The notes under the pieces were generated by a model. That model was given only the letters and a program-made list of their open reading frames with translations, was not told the origin of the DNA and did no database searches. Position numbers and translations under genes: made by a program. A stretch of DNA of 64,000 bases from Embleya scabrispora DSM 41855 (GTDB lineage: Bacteria > Actinomycetota > Actinomycetes > Streptomycetales > Streptomycetaceae), in NCBI RefSeq assembly GCF_000372745.1, contig NZ_KB889680.1, positions 44,134-108,133 on the forward strand. Direction: 5' to 3'. Shown here piece after piece: positions 49,678 to 60,500 of the stretch (position 1 is the first letter of the stretch; each line of letters starts with the position of its first letter).

Positions 49678-51030
49678 ATGGGTATGTTCGGGCACGAGAT
49701 CCACGACGTGGTCGGCATCGGATTCGGTCCGTCGAATCTGTCGCTCGCCATTGCCCTGGAGGAGCACCAGGCCAACGAGTCGGCTCGACCGGTGACCGCC
49801 GCGTTCTTCGAGCGGCAGCCCGCGTTCGGCTGGCACCGGAACATGCTGCTCCCGTCGACCACCATGCAGATCTCGTTCCTCAAGGATCTGGCCACGTTCC
49901 GCAACCCGGTGTCGCGGTTCGGCTTCATTTCGTATCTGCACGCCTCGGGGCGGCTGCCGCAGTTCGTGAACGCCCAGGACTTCTTCCCCACCCGGCAGGA
50001 GTTCCACCAGTACCTGGAGTGGGCCGAGTCGAGCGTCACCGACCGCGTCTCCTACGGCTCGGACGTCACCTCGATCCGGCCACCGCAGGGCATCGCGGCG
50101 CGGGACGCCAAGCACTTGGAGATCGAGGTCGAAGACCTCGTCTCGGGCGCGACTCGGCTGGTCAAGGCGCGCAACGTGACCGTCTCGACCGGCCTGGTAC
50201 CGCGCCTGCCCCAGGGCATCGAGCGCGACGAACGCGTCTGGCACAGCTCGGAGTTCCTGGAGAAGTTCGGCCGGATGGATGCCGCCGGGCTGGGCAGTGT
50301 GGCGGTCGTCGGCGCCGGTCAGAGCGCGGCCGAGATCACCCGGTTCCTGTACGACACCCTCCCGCACGCCCGGGTCTCGGCGATCCTGCCCGCCTACGGG
50401 TACTCCGTCGCCGACGACACCCCCTTCGCCAACCAGGTGTTCGATCCCGGAGCGGTCGACGAGTACTACTTCGGGTCCGACCGCACCCGGGAGGCGTTCT
50501 GGCGCTACCACAAGAACACGAACTACTCGGTGGTCGACGACGAAGTGATCAGGGATCTGTACCGGCGCTCGTACGAAGAGGAGGTGCGCGGCGTTCGGCG
50601 GTTGAACTTCCTCAACCTCACCCGGGTCGACCAGGTCAAACGCTCCGGGGACGAGACCCGGGTGTCCCTGCGCTCGCTGCTCGACGATCGCGTTCGCGAG
50701 CTCGACGTCGACGCCCTGGTCTTCGCCACCGGCTACGACTCCCCGGAGCCCTCCGGCCTGCTCGGCGACCTCGACCGGTACTGCCTGCGCGACGAGGCCG
50801 GGCGGCACCGGGTGGGGCGCGACTACCGCCTGGTCACCAGCCCCGAACTGTCCTGTGGCATCTACCTCCAAGGCGGCACCGAGCACACCCACGGGCTGAC
50901 GTCCTCACTGCTGTCCAACATCGCGATCCGCAGCGGCGAGATCGCCGACTCCGTCATCCGGCGTCGCGTCGAGCACGAACTCGAACTCGAACGGAACGCC
51001 GCCCTGGAGGTCGCGCGGGAGACCCGCTGA
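49678..51030 (+). CDS. L-ornithine N5-monooxygenase (siderophore biosynthesis)
   Basis: A 450-aa flavin N-hydroxylase of the SidA/PvdA/IucD family. FAD loop GIGFGPSNLSLAIAL (about 13-27), WHRNMLLPSTTMQISFLKDLATFRNP with substrate- and flavin-contacting residues, NADPH loop VAVVGAGQSAAEITRFL (about 206-222), and C-terminal FATGYDSPEPSG. It makes N5-hydroxyornithine from L-ornithine, O2 and NADPH. The match to ornithine rather than lysine enzymes is supported by the neighbouring argJ and argB genes, which make ornithine precursors. ATG at 49678 with GGGAG nine bases upstream. It is a single-gene unit, convergent with mbtH and followed by a strong hairpin. Confidence 0.93.
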   Translation: MGMFGHEIHDVVGIGFGPSNLSLAIALEEHQANESARPVTAAFFERQPAFGWHRNMLLPSTTMQISFLKDLATFRNPVSRFGFISYLHASGRLPQFVNAQDFFPTRQEFHQYLEWAESSVTDRVSYGSDVTSIRPPQGIAARDAKHLEIEVEDLVSGATRLVKARNVTVSTGLVPRLPQGIERDERVWHSSEFLEKFGRMDAAGLGSVAVVGAGQSAAEITRFLYDTLPHARVSAILPAYGYSVADDTPFANQVFDPGAVDEYYFGSDRTREAFWRYHKNTNYSVVDDEVIRDLYRRSYEEEVRGVRRLNFLNLTRVDQVKRSGDETRVSLRSLLDDRVRELDVDALVFATGYDSPEPSGLLGDLDRYCLRDEAGRHRVGRDYRLVTSPELSCGIYLQGGTEHTHGLTSSLLSNIAIRSGEIADSVIRRRVEHELELERNAALEVARETR

Positions 51031-51083
51031 CCGCAAACCCCACTTGCGGGCCGCAAACCCCGCCCGCTGACCGCAGGCCCCAC
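51024..51083 (+). repeat. short degenerate repeats after the oxygenase gene
   Basis: CCGCTGACCGCAAACCCCAC (51024-51043), a middle variant with GGCCGCAAACCCCGC, and CCGCTGACCGCAGGCCCCAC (51064-51083) form a roughly 20-base periodic array overlapping the stop codon. No function seen. Confidence 0.5.
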
Positions 51084-51179
51084 CCGACGGCTCGCCGGCA
51101 CCACCGGCGGGCCGTCGGTATGTCCGCGACGAAGACGTCCTGTCTAGGTCGAAGGGCGCGCGACGCCCGACCAAGAAAA

Positions 51180-51215
51180 GGTGGGCCCGGTGCCGCTTTC
51201 GGCACCGGGCCCACC
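51180..51215. terminator. perfect 16-bp bidirectional hairpin
   Basis: 51180-51195 pairs with 51200-51215 around a CTTT loop. On the minus strand it is followed by CTTTTCTT, giving a U-rich tail for the mbtH transcript. It separates the convergent oxygenase and mbtH genes. Confidence 0.9.
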
Positions 51216-51250
51216 CCGGGGTCGTTCGGATCGCTCGTCGAAGCGGGCGA

Positions 51251-51466
51251 CTAGCCCGCCGCCATCGCCTCGCGCAGGCTCTTCGGCCGCAGATCGGTCC
51301 AGTTCTGCTCGACGAAGTCCAGGCACTGTTGGCGTCCGTCCTCACCGAATACGACCCGCCAGCCGGCGGGGACCTCGGCGAACGAGGGCCAGAGGGAATG
51401 CTGCTCCTCGTCGTTCACCAGGACGTAGAACCGGCCGTCCGCGTCGTCGAACGGATTGCTGCTCAT
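51251..51466 (-). CDS. MbtH-like protein
   Basis: A 71-aa MbtH protein with the full family signature: [36 protein letters not shown]. It binds and activates A domains and is probably the partner of the giant NRPS of this cluster. The ATG at 51466 has GGAG eight bases upstream; the frame stays open upstream but without a ribosome site. It is transcribed away from argJ, unlike the usual co-directional arrangement, and ends in the shared hairpin with the oxygenase gene. Confidence 0.95.
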   Translation of the reverse strand: MSSNPFDDADGRFYVLVNDEEQHSLWPSFAEVPAGWRVVFGEDGRQQCLDFVEQNWTDLRPKSLREAMAAG

Positions 51467-51657
51467 GGGCCACTCCAATTCCGGTTGCTTGCCGCGTGGT
51501 TCATTTCGGAAAGCGTATCGCCTTTCTCCGGCCGGTGGGGAGCGGCGACCCATCGAACAGAAAGTCTGCGGGCTCCGGTAAGCCCTTCTCCGCGCTGCGT
51601 CGTCGAGAATGCCTTCTGCTGTGGAAGTGACCACCGAGGGGTGCGATGATTTCGAGG

Positions 51658-51675
51658 GTCCTGGGCGCAGGACGG
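51658..51675. promoter_or_regulatory. shared inverted-repeat motif GTCC-N8-GGACGG, copy 2
   Basis: GTCCTGGGCGCAGGACGG, 45 bases before the argJ start and in the divergent region with mbtH. Here the symmetry is best: GTCCTG and CAGGAC flank GGCG. Confidence 0.5.
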
Positions 51676-51720
51676 TTCCGTTTCACTGACCTTTGGATTG
51701 TGCGTCGGAGGAGTTGTGCC

Positions 51721-52872
51721 ATGAGCGTCACGGCAGCACAGGGATTCTCGGCTGCGGGAATATGGGCAGGAATCAAAACCGACCGCCCGGATCTGGCCAT
51801 GGTCGTCAACCAGGGCCCGCGCCGCGCCGCCGCGGGCGTCCTCACCTCGAACCGGGTGCGGGCGGCGCCCGTCGTCTGGTGCGAACAGGTCCTCGCACAC
51901 GGCGAGGTGGGCGCCGTCGTGCTCAACTCCGGGGGCGCCAACGCCTGTACGGGGCCCGACGGCTTCCAGGACACCCGGGCCACCGCCGAGAAGGCGGCCG
52001 CGGTGCTCGATGGGCACCGCGCGGAGACGACAGCGGTCGCCTCCACCGGCCTGATCGGCATCCGGCTCCCGATGGAGCGGCTGCTCACGGGGATCGAGAA
52101 GGCGGCGGCCGAACTCTCCCCGGACGGCGGTGAGAGGGCCGCCGTCGCCATCATGACCACCGACTCGGTGCCCAAGACCGCGGTCGCCCGGCGCGCCGGA
52201 TGGACCGTCGGCGGCATGGCCAAGGGCGCGGGCATGCTCGCCCCCGGTCTCGCCACCATGCTGGTGGTGCTCACCACCGACGCGGACCTCGACGCGGCGA
52301 CGCTGGACCGGGCCCTGCGCGCGGCGACCCGTGTCACCTTCGACCGGATCGACTCGGACGGCTGCATGTCCACCAACGACACCGTGCTGCTGCTTGCCTC
52401 CGGAGCCTCGGAAGTCGTTCCGGGATACCAGGAGTTCGCCGAGGCGGTACGGACCGTCTGCGGCGACCTCGCGCGGCAGCTCATCGCCGACGCCGAGGGC
52501 GCCTCCAAGGAGATCAGGATCGATGTGGTCGGGGCGCACTCGGAGGACGACGCGGTCCTGGTCGCCCGCTCCATCGCGCGCAACAACCTGCTCAAGTGCG
52601 CGATCCACGGCGAGGACCCCAACTGGGGCCGCGTGCTCGCCGCCATCGGCACCACCTCGGCCGTGTTCGACCCGGACCGGCTGAACGTCGCCATGAACGG
52701 CGTGTGGATCTGCAAGGACGGAGCGATCGGCATGGACAGGAACGCGGTCGACATGACGGGACGCGAGGTGGTCGTCACGGCCGATCTCGCGGCGGGCGGC
52801 GAGTGCGCGACGATCTGGACCAACGACCTCACCGGCGCGTACGTCCACGAGAACAGCGCGTACTCGTCATGA
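51721..52872 (+). CDS. argJ: glutamate N-acetyltransferase / ornithine acetyltransferase
   Basis: A 383-aa ArgJ-family protein, which moves the acetyl group from N-acetylornithine to glutamate. Like the family it should cut itself into two chains at the AT bond in the [14 protein letters not shown] segment, with Thr at about 179 as the new N-terminal nucleophile. Other family blocks: [59 protein letters not shown] at 51721 after GGAGGAG. It lies in a siderophore cluster with argB but without argC, argD or argR, so it is probably a pathway-dedicated copy that raises ornithine supply. The stop overlaps the argB start (ATGA). Confidence 0.93.
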   Translation: MSVTAAQGFSAAGIWAGIKTDRPDLAMVVNQGPRRAAAGVLTSNRVRAAPVVWCEQVLAHGEVGAVVLNSGGANACTGPDGFQDTRATAEKAAAVLDGHRAETTAVASTGLIGIRLPMERLLTGIEKAAAELSPDGGERAAVAIMTTDSVPKTAVARRAGWTVGGMAKGAGMLAPGLATMLVVLTTDADLDAATLDRALRAATRVTFDRIDSDGCMSTNDTVLLLASGASEVVPGYQEFAEAVRTVCGDLARQLIADAEGASKEIRIDVVGAHSEDDAVLVARSIARNNLLKCAIHGEDPNWGRVLAAIGTTSAVFDPDRLNVAMNGVWICKDGAIGMDRNAVDMTGREVVVTADLAAGGECATIWTNDLTGAYVHENSAYSS

Positions 52873-53777
52873 GAACGAGCACGCGCGAGCATCCCGCGCT
52901 GGCCCACGCCCGGTCCGTCATCGAGGCGCTGCCGTGGCTGATCCGCCATCAGCAGGTGACCTGCGTCATCAAGTTCGGCGGGCACGCCATGATCGACGAC
53001 GAGCTGAAGGCCGCCTTCGCCCAGGATGTCGTCTTCCTTCGGCACGCCGGGCTGCGTCCGGTCGTCGTGCACGGCGGCGGACCCCAGATCAGCGCCGAAC
53101 TCGAACGACACGGTCTGGGCACCGAGTTCAAGGCCGGCCTCCGGGTTACACCACCGGAGGCGATGGAGGTGGTGCGAATGGTGCTCGCCGGTCAGGTCCA
53201 GCGCGAACTGGTGGGTCTGATCAACCAGTTCGCTCCGCTGGCGGTCGGTATGACCGGTGAGGACTCCGACACGATCATCGCGACCAGGCACCGGCCGCTG
53301 GTCGACGGCGAGCCCGTGGACATCGGCCGGGTCGGCGAGATCGTCCGGGTGAACCCGGTCGCGATCGAGGCACTCCTGGCCGGCGGGCGGATCCCGGTGA
53401 TCACCTCCATCGCCCGCAGCGCCGAGGACGACTACGTCTACAACGTCAACGCCGACACCGCCGCCGCCGCGGTCGCCGCCGCACTCGACGCGCACGCGCT
53501 GGTCGTACTCACGGACGTCGAGGGACTGTACGCCGACTGGCCGCACAGCAACGAGGTGATCAGCCGGCTCGCCGCAAGCGAACTGGAGAAGCTGCTGCCC
53601 GAGTTGGCCGACGGCATGGTTCCCAAGATGGCCGGTTGCCTGCACGCGGTGCGCAACGGCGTCGGCAGCGCGCGGGTGATCGACGGTCGGGTCAAGCACT
53701 CCGTCCTGCTGGAGATGTTCACCCGGGAGGAGATCGGCACCCTGGTGATGCCGGACATCATCGAGGAGGGTGGGTGA
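52869..53777 (+). CDS. argB: acetylglutamate kinase
   Basis: A 302-aa N-acetylglutamate kinase: VIKFGGHAM (nucleotide/Lys loop), [47 protein letters not shown] and GGMVPKM-type [14 protein letters not shown] with the catalytic Lys. It phosphorylates N-acetylglutamate in the route to ornithine. The ATG at 52869 overlaps the argJ stop. Together these supply two of the steps from glutamate to ornithine for the N-hydroxyornithine peptide; the remaining steps would come from the primary arginine genes elsewhere. Confidence 0.93.
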   Translation: MRTSTREHPALAHARSVIEALPWLIRHQQVTCVIKFGGHAMIDDELKAAFAQDVVFLRHAGLRPVVVHGGGPQISAELERHGLGTEFKAGLRVTPPEAMEVVRMVLAGQVQRELVGLINQFAPLAVGMTGEDSDTIIATRHRPLVDGEPVDIGRVGEIVRVNPVAIEALLAGGRIPVITSIARSAEDDYVYNVNADTAAAAVAAALDAHALVVLTDVEGLYADWPHSNEVISRLAASELEKLLPELADGMVPKMAGCLHAVRNGVGSARVIDGRVKHSVLLEMFTREEIGTLVMPDIIEEGG

Positions 53778-54392
53778 CGGACGAGACCGGGAACAGCGGG
53801 CTCGCCGGCCCGCCCGCCCTCCGCGCCACCGGGACAAGCGGTCGCTTTCCCGGCCGCTTTCGTGTATTCGGCCCCCGCCGTGTGTCCTGCGGGAGGTGAT
53901 AAAAGCCGCCCGACTTTCTCTCGCTCGCCACCGCCCGGTGTTCTCGTGAGCGATGGTACGTCCGAACCACCGCGGGGGACACGGTCGAAGAGGGCTGGTC
54001 AGGGGCAGGGTCCGACGCCCCGTCGTCCCGTTGACAGGACGGCCGCACCCTGGCTGGATGGATTCCGGCGTATCGACCGAGCGTGTCCGAAAGCGCGTCG
54101 GATTCCGCAGGGGAATTCCGGTGAGTTTCCCGTGTCGACATGCCATGCTTTTCCACGGTCGGCTCGCCTCGGATGAAAGCATTTCAATCTCGTCGAGGCC
54201 GGCCGCGGATTCGGCCGACGGTGATTCCGTCGCCACCGGGCCGGTGCGCCGACGCGCCCGACGGCGGCACCATCGGTTCCGTCCCTGATGGGCGGTATGC
54301 CGGTCGTCCCCAGGGGTGCCTGCTCCGATCGCCAAGCGCTTCCCGGTCCGCTCGCCGGGCGAGCCGGGCAAGTGGATGCCCCACGCCCGGCG
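53778..54392. other. long leader region upstream of the giant NRPS
   Basis: About 600 bases without a convincing gene; open frames lack third-position G/C bias. It contains the GTCC-N8-GGACGG copy at 54025-54042, which overlaps a TTGACA hexamer at 54031. A classical actinobacterial iron box was not found by eye. Confidence 0.45.
54025..54042. promoter_or_regulatory. shared inverted-repeat motif GTCC-N8-GGACGG, copy 3
   Basis: GTCCCGTTGACAGGACGG, differing from copy 1 at one base within the 18. It lies about 490 bases upstream of the NRPS start and overlaps a possible -35 hexamer TTGACA (54031-54036). Confidence 0.5.
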
Positions 54393-54518
54393 ATGTGGTG
54401 GCCCGACCCCGACGGAGAGCCGGAGTTCGCCAACGACATCGATGAACCGGCGCCCGCCGAAGAACGCATCGGCGGCAAGCCGGCCCCTCTGCGCAAGATG
54501 AACAGGAGTGCCCAGTAA
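54393..54518 (+). CDS. small unknown protein coupled to the giant NRPS
   Basis: A possible 41-aa protein starting [12 protein letters not shown] and ending RKMNRSAQ. Its TAA overlaps the NRPS ATG (TAATG), so translation would be coupled. Third positions are mostly G/C from 54393 on, while the frame upstream is not, which supports this start, although no clear ribosome site is present. The acidic N-terminal half and basic C-terminal half resemble nothing I know. It could be a docking peptide or simply a leader that aids NRPS translation. Confidence 0.4.
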   Translation: MWWPDPDGEPEFANDIDEPAPAEERIGGKPAPLRKMNRSAQ

Positions 54519-57500
54519 TGATCCCGTTGTCCTTCGCGCAGCGACGTCTGTGGTTCATCGACAAGTTCGAGGGGCCGTCCGCGACATACAACGTGCCCTT
54601 CCTCATCCGGCTCACAGGTGAACTGGATGTGGAGGCACTCACGGCGGCGGTTCGTGACGTGGTGACTCGTCACGAGAGCCTGCGCACCCTGATCGTGGAG
54701 AACGCCGAGGGCGTGCCCGCACAGCAGGTGCTCCCCGCCGAGCAGGTCCGTTTGCACATCCCGCTGGTCGAGGCGGAACCGGAGGCGTTGGACGACGCGG
54801 TGCGCGAAGCCGCCAACCGGGTGATCACGCTGTCCGAGGAGATCCCGGTCCGCGCCACCCTCTTCCGCGCCGGTGCCCGCGACCACCGGCTCCTGCTGCT
54901 GATCCACCACATCGCCACCGACGGCGAGTCCCTGGCTCCGCTCGCGCGCGACCTGGCCGCCGCCTACACCGCCCACGTCCGCGGCGGTGAGCCGGACTGG
55001 CCCGAACTGCCGGTCCAGTACATCGACTACACGCTGTGGCAGCGTGAACTCCTCGGCGACGAAGACGATCCGGACAGCGTCCTGTCCACCCAGCTCGGCT
55101 ACTGGCGCGACGAGCTGTCCGGCGTACCGCAGCCGATCCGGTTGTCCACCGACCGCCCGCGCCCTCCGGTGGCCGGCCACCACGGTGACGGCATCGGCCT
55201 CACGCTCGACCGGGAACTGTGCGCCAAGGTGGAGAAGTTGGCCAAGCGCGCCGACGTGACCACGCCGATGGTGCTCCAGGCCGCGCTCGCGGTTTTGCTC
55301 CAGCAGCTCGGCGCGGGCGAGGACATCGCCATCGGCTCCACCATCGCGGGTCGCACGGACGACGAACTCGCGGATCTGGTCGGATTTTTCGTCAACACCT
55401 GGGTGCTCCGCACCGATCTGTCCGGCACCCCGTCCTTCGAGCAGCTCCTTGCTCGGGTGCAACACAAGGCCCTGGCCGCGTACGACAACCAGGACGCGCC
55501 ATTCGAGCGCCTGGTGGAGATCCTCAACCCGGAGCGCTCCACCGCGTACCACCCGCTGTTCCAAGTCATGTTCACCTGGGCGACCCGCGGCTGGATCGAG
55601 TTCGACCTGCCCGGCGTCAAGGCGCACTTCGGCCCGCTGCCGACGCCCACGGCCAAGTTCGACCTGGAGTTCAACTTCTTCGACGATCCCGACGAAGCGG
55701 GGCTGTTGATCTTCCTGGAGTACGCGACCGAGCTGTTCGACCGGTCCACGGCGGAGGCCGTCATGGCCCGCTTCGTGCGCCTCATCGAACAGTTGGTCGC
55801 CGAGCCGTCCCGCCCGGTCGCGCAGGCGGACGTGCTGGAGGCGGGCGAGCGCGAGTTGGTGCTGCGGACCTTCAACGACACCGCGGCCACGACACCCGAA
55901 CTCGGCATCCCGGCCCTGCTCGAGCGCCGGGTGGCGGCGGCGCCGGACGCGACCGCCCTGATTCACGACGACGAGGAACTGTCGTACGCGCAACTCGACG
56001 CGCGAGCGGAGCGCCTCGCCCGTGAGCTGACGAGTCACGGGGCGGGCCCGGAGACCGTCGTCGGCCTGGCCCTGCCGCGTTCGACAGACCTGATCGTGGG
56101 CATGCTGGGCATCCTCAAGACGGGCGCCGCCTACCTGCCGATCGACCCCAAGTACCCCAGCACACGGCTGGACTACATCCTGTCCGACGCGCGTCCGCGG
56201 CTGATCCTGACCAACGCCGACACGGTCGACGTGCTCCCCGCGTCGGATGTGCCGACCCTGTTCATCGAGGACGTCGACTTCGCCGCGGTGGGCCCGGATG
56301 TGCGGCATGCCGTGGTCCGGCCCGCGAACGCCGCGTACGTGATGTACACCTCGGGCTCCACCGGCACGCCGAAGGGCGTGACGATCACGCACCGCGACGT
56401 GGTCAACGGCGTGCTGCGCCTTGCCGACGCGGTCGGGATCGACGCGGGCACGCGGGTACTGGCGGGCACGTCGGTCAACTTCGACGTCTCGGTCTTCGAA
56501 ACCATCACCACGCTGGCCGTCGGCGGCACCCTCGAAGTGGTCCGCGACGTGCTGGTGATCGGTGAGCGCGGCGGCTGGACCGGCGGGGTGATCAGCACCG
56601 TGCCGTCCGTCTTCGCCGAACTCCTGGACCAGGTGGGCGGGAAGATCCGGGCCGACGCCGTCGTGTTCGCCGGTGAGGCGCTGCCCGCCTCGCTGGTGGA
56701 GCGGGTGCGGGACGCCATCCCGGGCGTGCGGGTCGTCAACGCCTACGGCCAGACCGAGTCGTTCTACGCCACCACCTTCACCGCCGACCGGACCTGGACC
56801 GGCACGGTCGGCGCACCGATCGGCGCCCCACTGGGCAACATGCGCACCTACGTCCTGGGCCCCGGCCTGCAACCGGTGGCCCCGGGGGTCGTGGGGGAGC
56901 TGTATGTCGCGGGCAACGTGGCGCGTGGCTACCTCGGGCGTGCCCGGGCGACCGCCGAGCGCTTCGTCGCCGATCCGTACGGGCCCGCCGGTGCGCGGAT
57001 GTACCGCACCGGCGACCTGGCCCGCTGGACGGTCGACGGCAGGCTCACCTACGTGGGCCGGGACGACGCGCAGGTCAAGGTGCGCGGCTTCCGGATCGAG
57101 CCGGGGGAGGTGGAGGCGGCGCTGACCGCCCACCCCGGCGTGGCACAGGCCGTGGTGGTCACCCACCAGGGACACGGCAGCACCCGGCTGGTCGGCTACG
57201 TGATACCGCGGGGCGCGGGGGAGTCGGGGCTCGGCACCGTGGAGAGCCTGGGCGACCTGCAGGTCGACCTGACGGCCACCGTCTCCTCGCGCGAGTTGCG
57301 CAAGTTCGTATCCGGCAGGCTGCCGGAGTTCATGGTGCCGTCGGTGTTCGTGATGCTGGACCGGCTCCCGCTGGCCCCCAACGGCAAGCTGGACCGCAAC
57401 GCCCTGCCGGAGCCCGAGTTCGCCGGCAGCACCCACCGGGCGCCGCGCACCCCCGTGGAGGAGATTCTCGCCGGGGTGTACGCCGAGGTCCTGGGCCTGG

Positions 57501-60500
57501 ACCGGGTCGGTATCGACGACGACTTCTTCGCCATCGGCGGGGACAGCATCCGCTCGATCCAGGTGGTCTCGCGGGCCCGGGCGCTGGGCGTGGAGGTCAC
57601 GCCGCGACAGGTCTTCGAGTCGCGCACGGTGGCCGAGCTGGCCGAGACGGCGGGCAGCGGCGGCCGGTCCGGGCCGGTCCTCGACGAACTGGAGGGCGGC
57701 GGCGTGGGCTTCATGCCGCTCCTGCCGGTGAGCCACTATCTGCTGGAACTGGGCACCGGTCTGAACCGGTTCACCATGTCGATGACGGTGGAACTGCCCG
57801 TCGGGATCGACGAAGCCGCTCTGATCGCGACCCTGACGGCGGTCTTCGACCGGCACGACATGCTGCGCTCGCGCCTGATCGTCGGCCGGGAGACCGGTCT
57901 CGAGGTGGCCGCTCCCGGCACGGTCGACATCGCGCCCCTGATCCACCGGGTGCGCACCGACGGCCGCTGGGCCGACGGCTGGCGCGAGCGGGCCGCCGCC
58001 GAACTGGACGCCGCCACCGACCGCCTGGACGCCGAGGCCGGGCGCATGGCGGGGTTCGTGTGGTTCGACGCCGGTGCCCGCAGTGCCGGGCGGCTGATCA
58101 TCGCCCTGCATCACTTCGCTGTCGACGGCGTGTCCTGGCGCATCCTGCTGCCCGACCTCGCCGAGGCGTGGACGCGGATCCGCGACGGACGCACACCGGA
58201 ACCGGCGCCGGTGGGTACCTCCGTCCGACGCTGGTCGTACGCGTTGACGCAGGAAGCCCGTTCCGCCGAGCGTGCCGGTGAGCTGGCGCTGTGGCGCACG
58301 ATCGTCGCCGGTCCGGATCCGGTGCTCGGCAGCCGCCCGCTCGACCCGACCCTGGACACCATTTCCACGGTCGAGCACGTGCGCATGAACCTGCCGACGG
58401 CGGCCACCGAGGCGCTGCTGACCACCCTGCCCGCCGCCTACCGCGGTGGCGTCAACGACGGCCTGCTGGCCGCCCTCGCCCTCGCGGTGGCCAAGTGGCG
58501 CAAGCAGCGCGGTGTGGACGAGTCCTCGCTGCTGCTGCGCCTGGAGGGCCACGGCCGGGAGGAGGGCGCCGTGCCGGGCGCGGATCTCTCGCGTACGGTG
58601 GGCTGGTTCACCAGCATGTTCCCCGTCCGCCTGGACGTGGCGGGCGTCGACCTCGACGACGCCCTGAACGGCGGCAGGGCCGCCGGCGCCGCGGTCAAGG
58701 CGGTCAAGGAGCAACTGTTCGCCGTGCCGGACAAGGGCATCGGATACGGCCTGCTGCGCTACCTGAACCCGCAGACCGGTGAGATCCTCAAGCGGCACGC
58801 GACCGGTCAGGTGTCCTTCAACTACCTGGGCCGGTACGCCGGTTCGGCCGGCCGGCCGGAAGCCCCGCAGGGGCCGGGCTTCACCCAGGTCGAGGGCACC
58901 ACCGAGCTCGTCGCGGACCCGGACGCGAACATGCCCGCGCTGGCCGCGCTGAGCGTCAGCGCGTACGTGACCGACACCGAGCAGGGCCCGCACCTTGCCG
59001 CCCGTCTCGACTTCCCCTCCGCCCTCTTCACGCAGGCCGAGGTGGCGGAGCTGGCCGCGCTGTGGCGCACCGCACTGGAGGCCCTCGCGCGACATGCCAC
59101 CCAGCCGGAGGCGGGCGGTCTCACCCCTTCGGACGTGCCGCTGGTGAAGGTGAGCCAGGGCGAGCTGGACCGATGGGAGAGGCGTCACGCGGGCCTGGCA
59201 GACGTCTGGCCGCTGACCGCGATGCAAAAGGGTCTGCTCTTTCACGCCGAGTTGGCCGGTGGCGACCTCGACTCCTACCAGATGCAGTTCGTCTTCCACC
59301 TCGCCGGGGAGATCGAGCCGCAGCGGCTGCGGGCGGCCGGGCAGGCACTGCTCGACCGCTACCCCAACCTTCGGGTCGCGTTCGTCGACGACAGCTCCGG
59401 CGACCGCGTCCAGATCGTCCGCAACGGCATCGAACTGCCGTGGCGTGAGGCCGACTTGACCACACTCGCCGAGGACGAGCGGGAGGAACGACTCAAGCGG
59501 TTCCTGGCCGAGGAGCACAGCACGCACTTCGACCCGGCCCAGGCTCCGCTGCTGCGCCTGTCGCTGATCAGGATGGCGGCCGACAAGTGGGAACTGGTCT
59601 TCACCGCCCACCACGTCCTGTTCGACGGCTGGTCGATCCCCCTGCTCATGCAGGACCTGCTGCGTCTGTACGGCTCGGCCGGGGATGCCACCGCACTGGG
59701 CAAGGCGCGCAACTACCGCGACTTCCTGGCCTGGCTCTCGCGCCAGGACGAACAGGCTGCGGGTCGCGCCTGGGCACAGGAATTGCACGGCATCGACGAG
59801 CCCACGCTCCTGGTGCCCGCAGGCTCCGCCCCGCAGAGCGAGGCGACCGGGGTCGGCCAGGTGGATGTGCCGCTCACGTTCGACCAGTCCCGGGCCCTCT
59901 CCCGTCGCGCGAGCGAGTTGGGCCTGACCCTCAATACCCTGGTCCAGGGCGCCTGGGGCATCCTCCTCGCCGGCCTGACCGGGCGTCGGGACGTGGTGTT
60001 CGGCGCCACCGTCTCCGGCCGGCCGCCGCAGGTCACGGGCGTGGACGAGATGGTCGGCATGTTCGTCAACACCCTGCCGGTGCGGGTGAACTGCCCACCG
60101 AGCCAATCGCTCGGCGTCGTCCTCGGCGGGCTGCAGGAGCGGCAGAGCGTGCTCTTGGACCACCAGCACCACGGCCTCCTCGAAACGCACCGATCCACCG
60201 GATTGCGCGTGCTGTTCGACACGATGGTGGTCTTCGAGTCGTACCCGATCGACAGTGCCGCCCTGAGCGAGGCGTACTCGGCCGCCGGGATCTCGGTGAC
60301 CGGGATCAGCCCGCTCAGCAGCACCCATTACCCGCTCGTGGTGATGGCCTTCGCCGAGCCGCACTTGAAAGTCAGCCTCCAGCACCAGCACCACCTCCTC
60401 GACCGAGAGCAGGCGGCCGACATCGCCGCGCGCTTCGGGCACGTCCTCAACCTGTTGGCCGAGGACCCGCAGACCCCAATCGGTGGAGTGGATCTGCTGC

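Noticed and set aside
49302..54517. Classical iron box (TTAGGTTAGGCTAACCTAA type) for cluster 2
   Set aside because: No such sequence was found by eye in the intergenic regions; only the GTCC-N8-GGACGG motif recurs.
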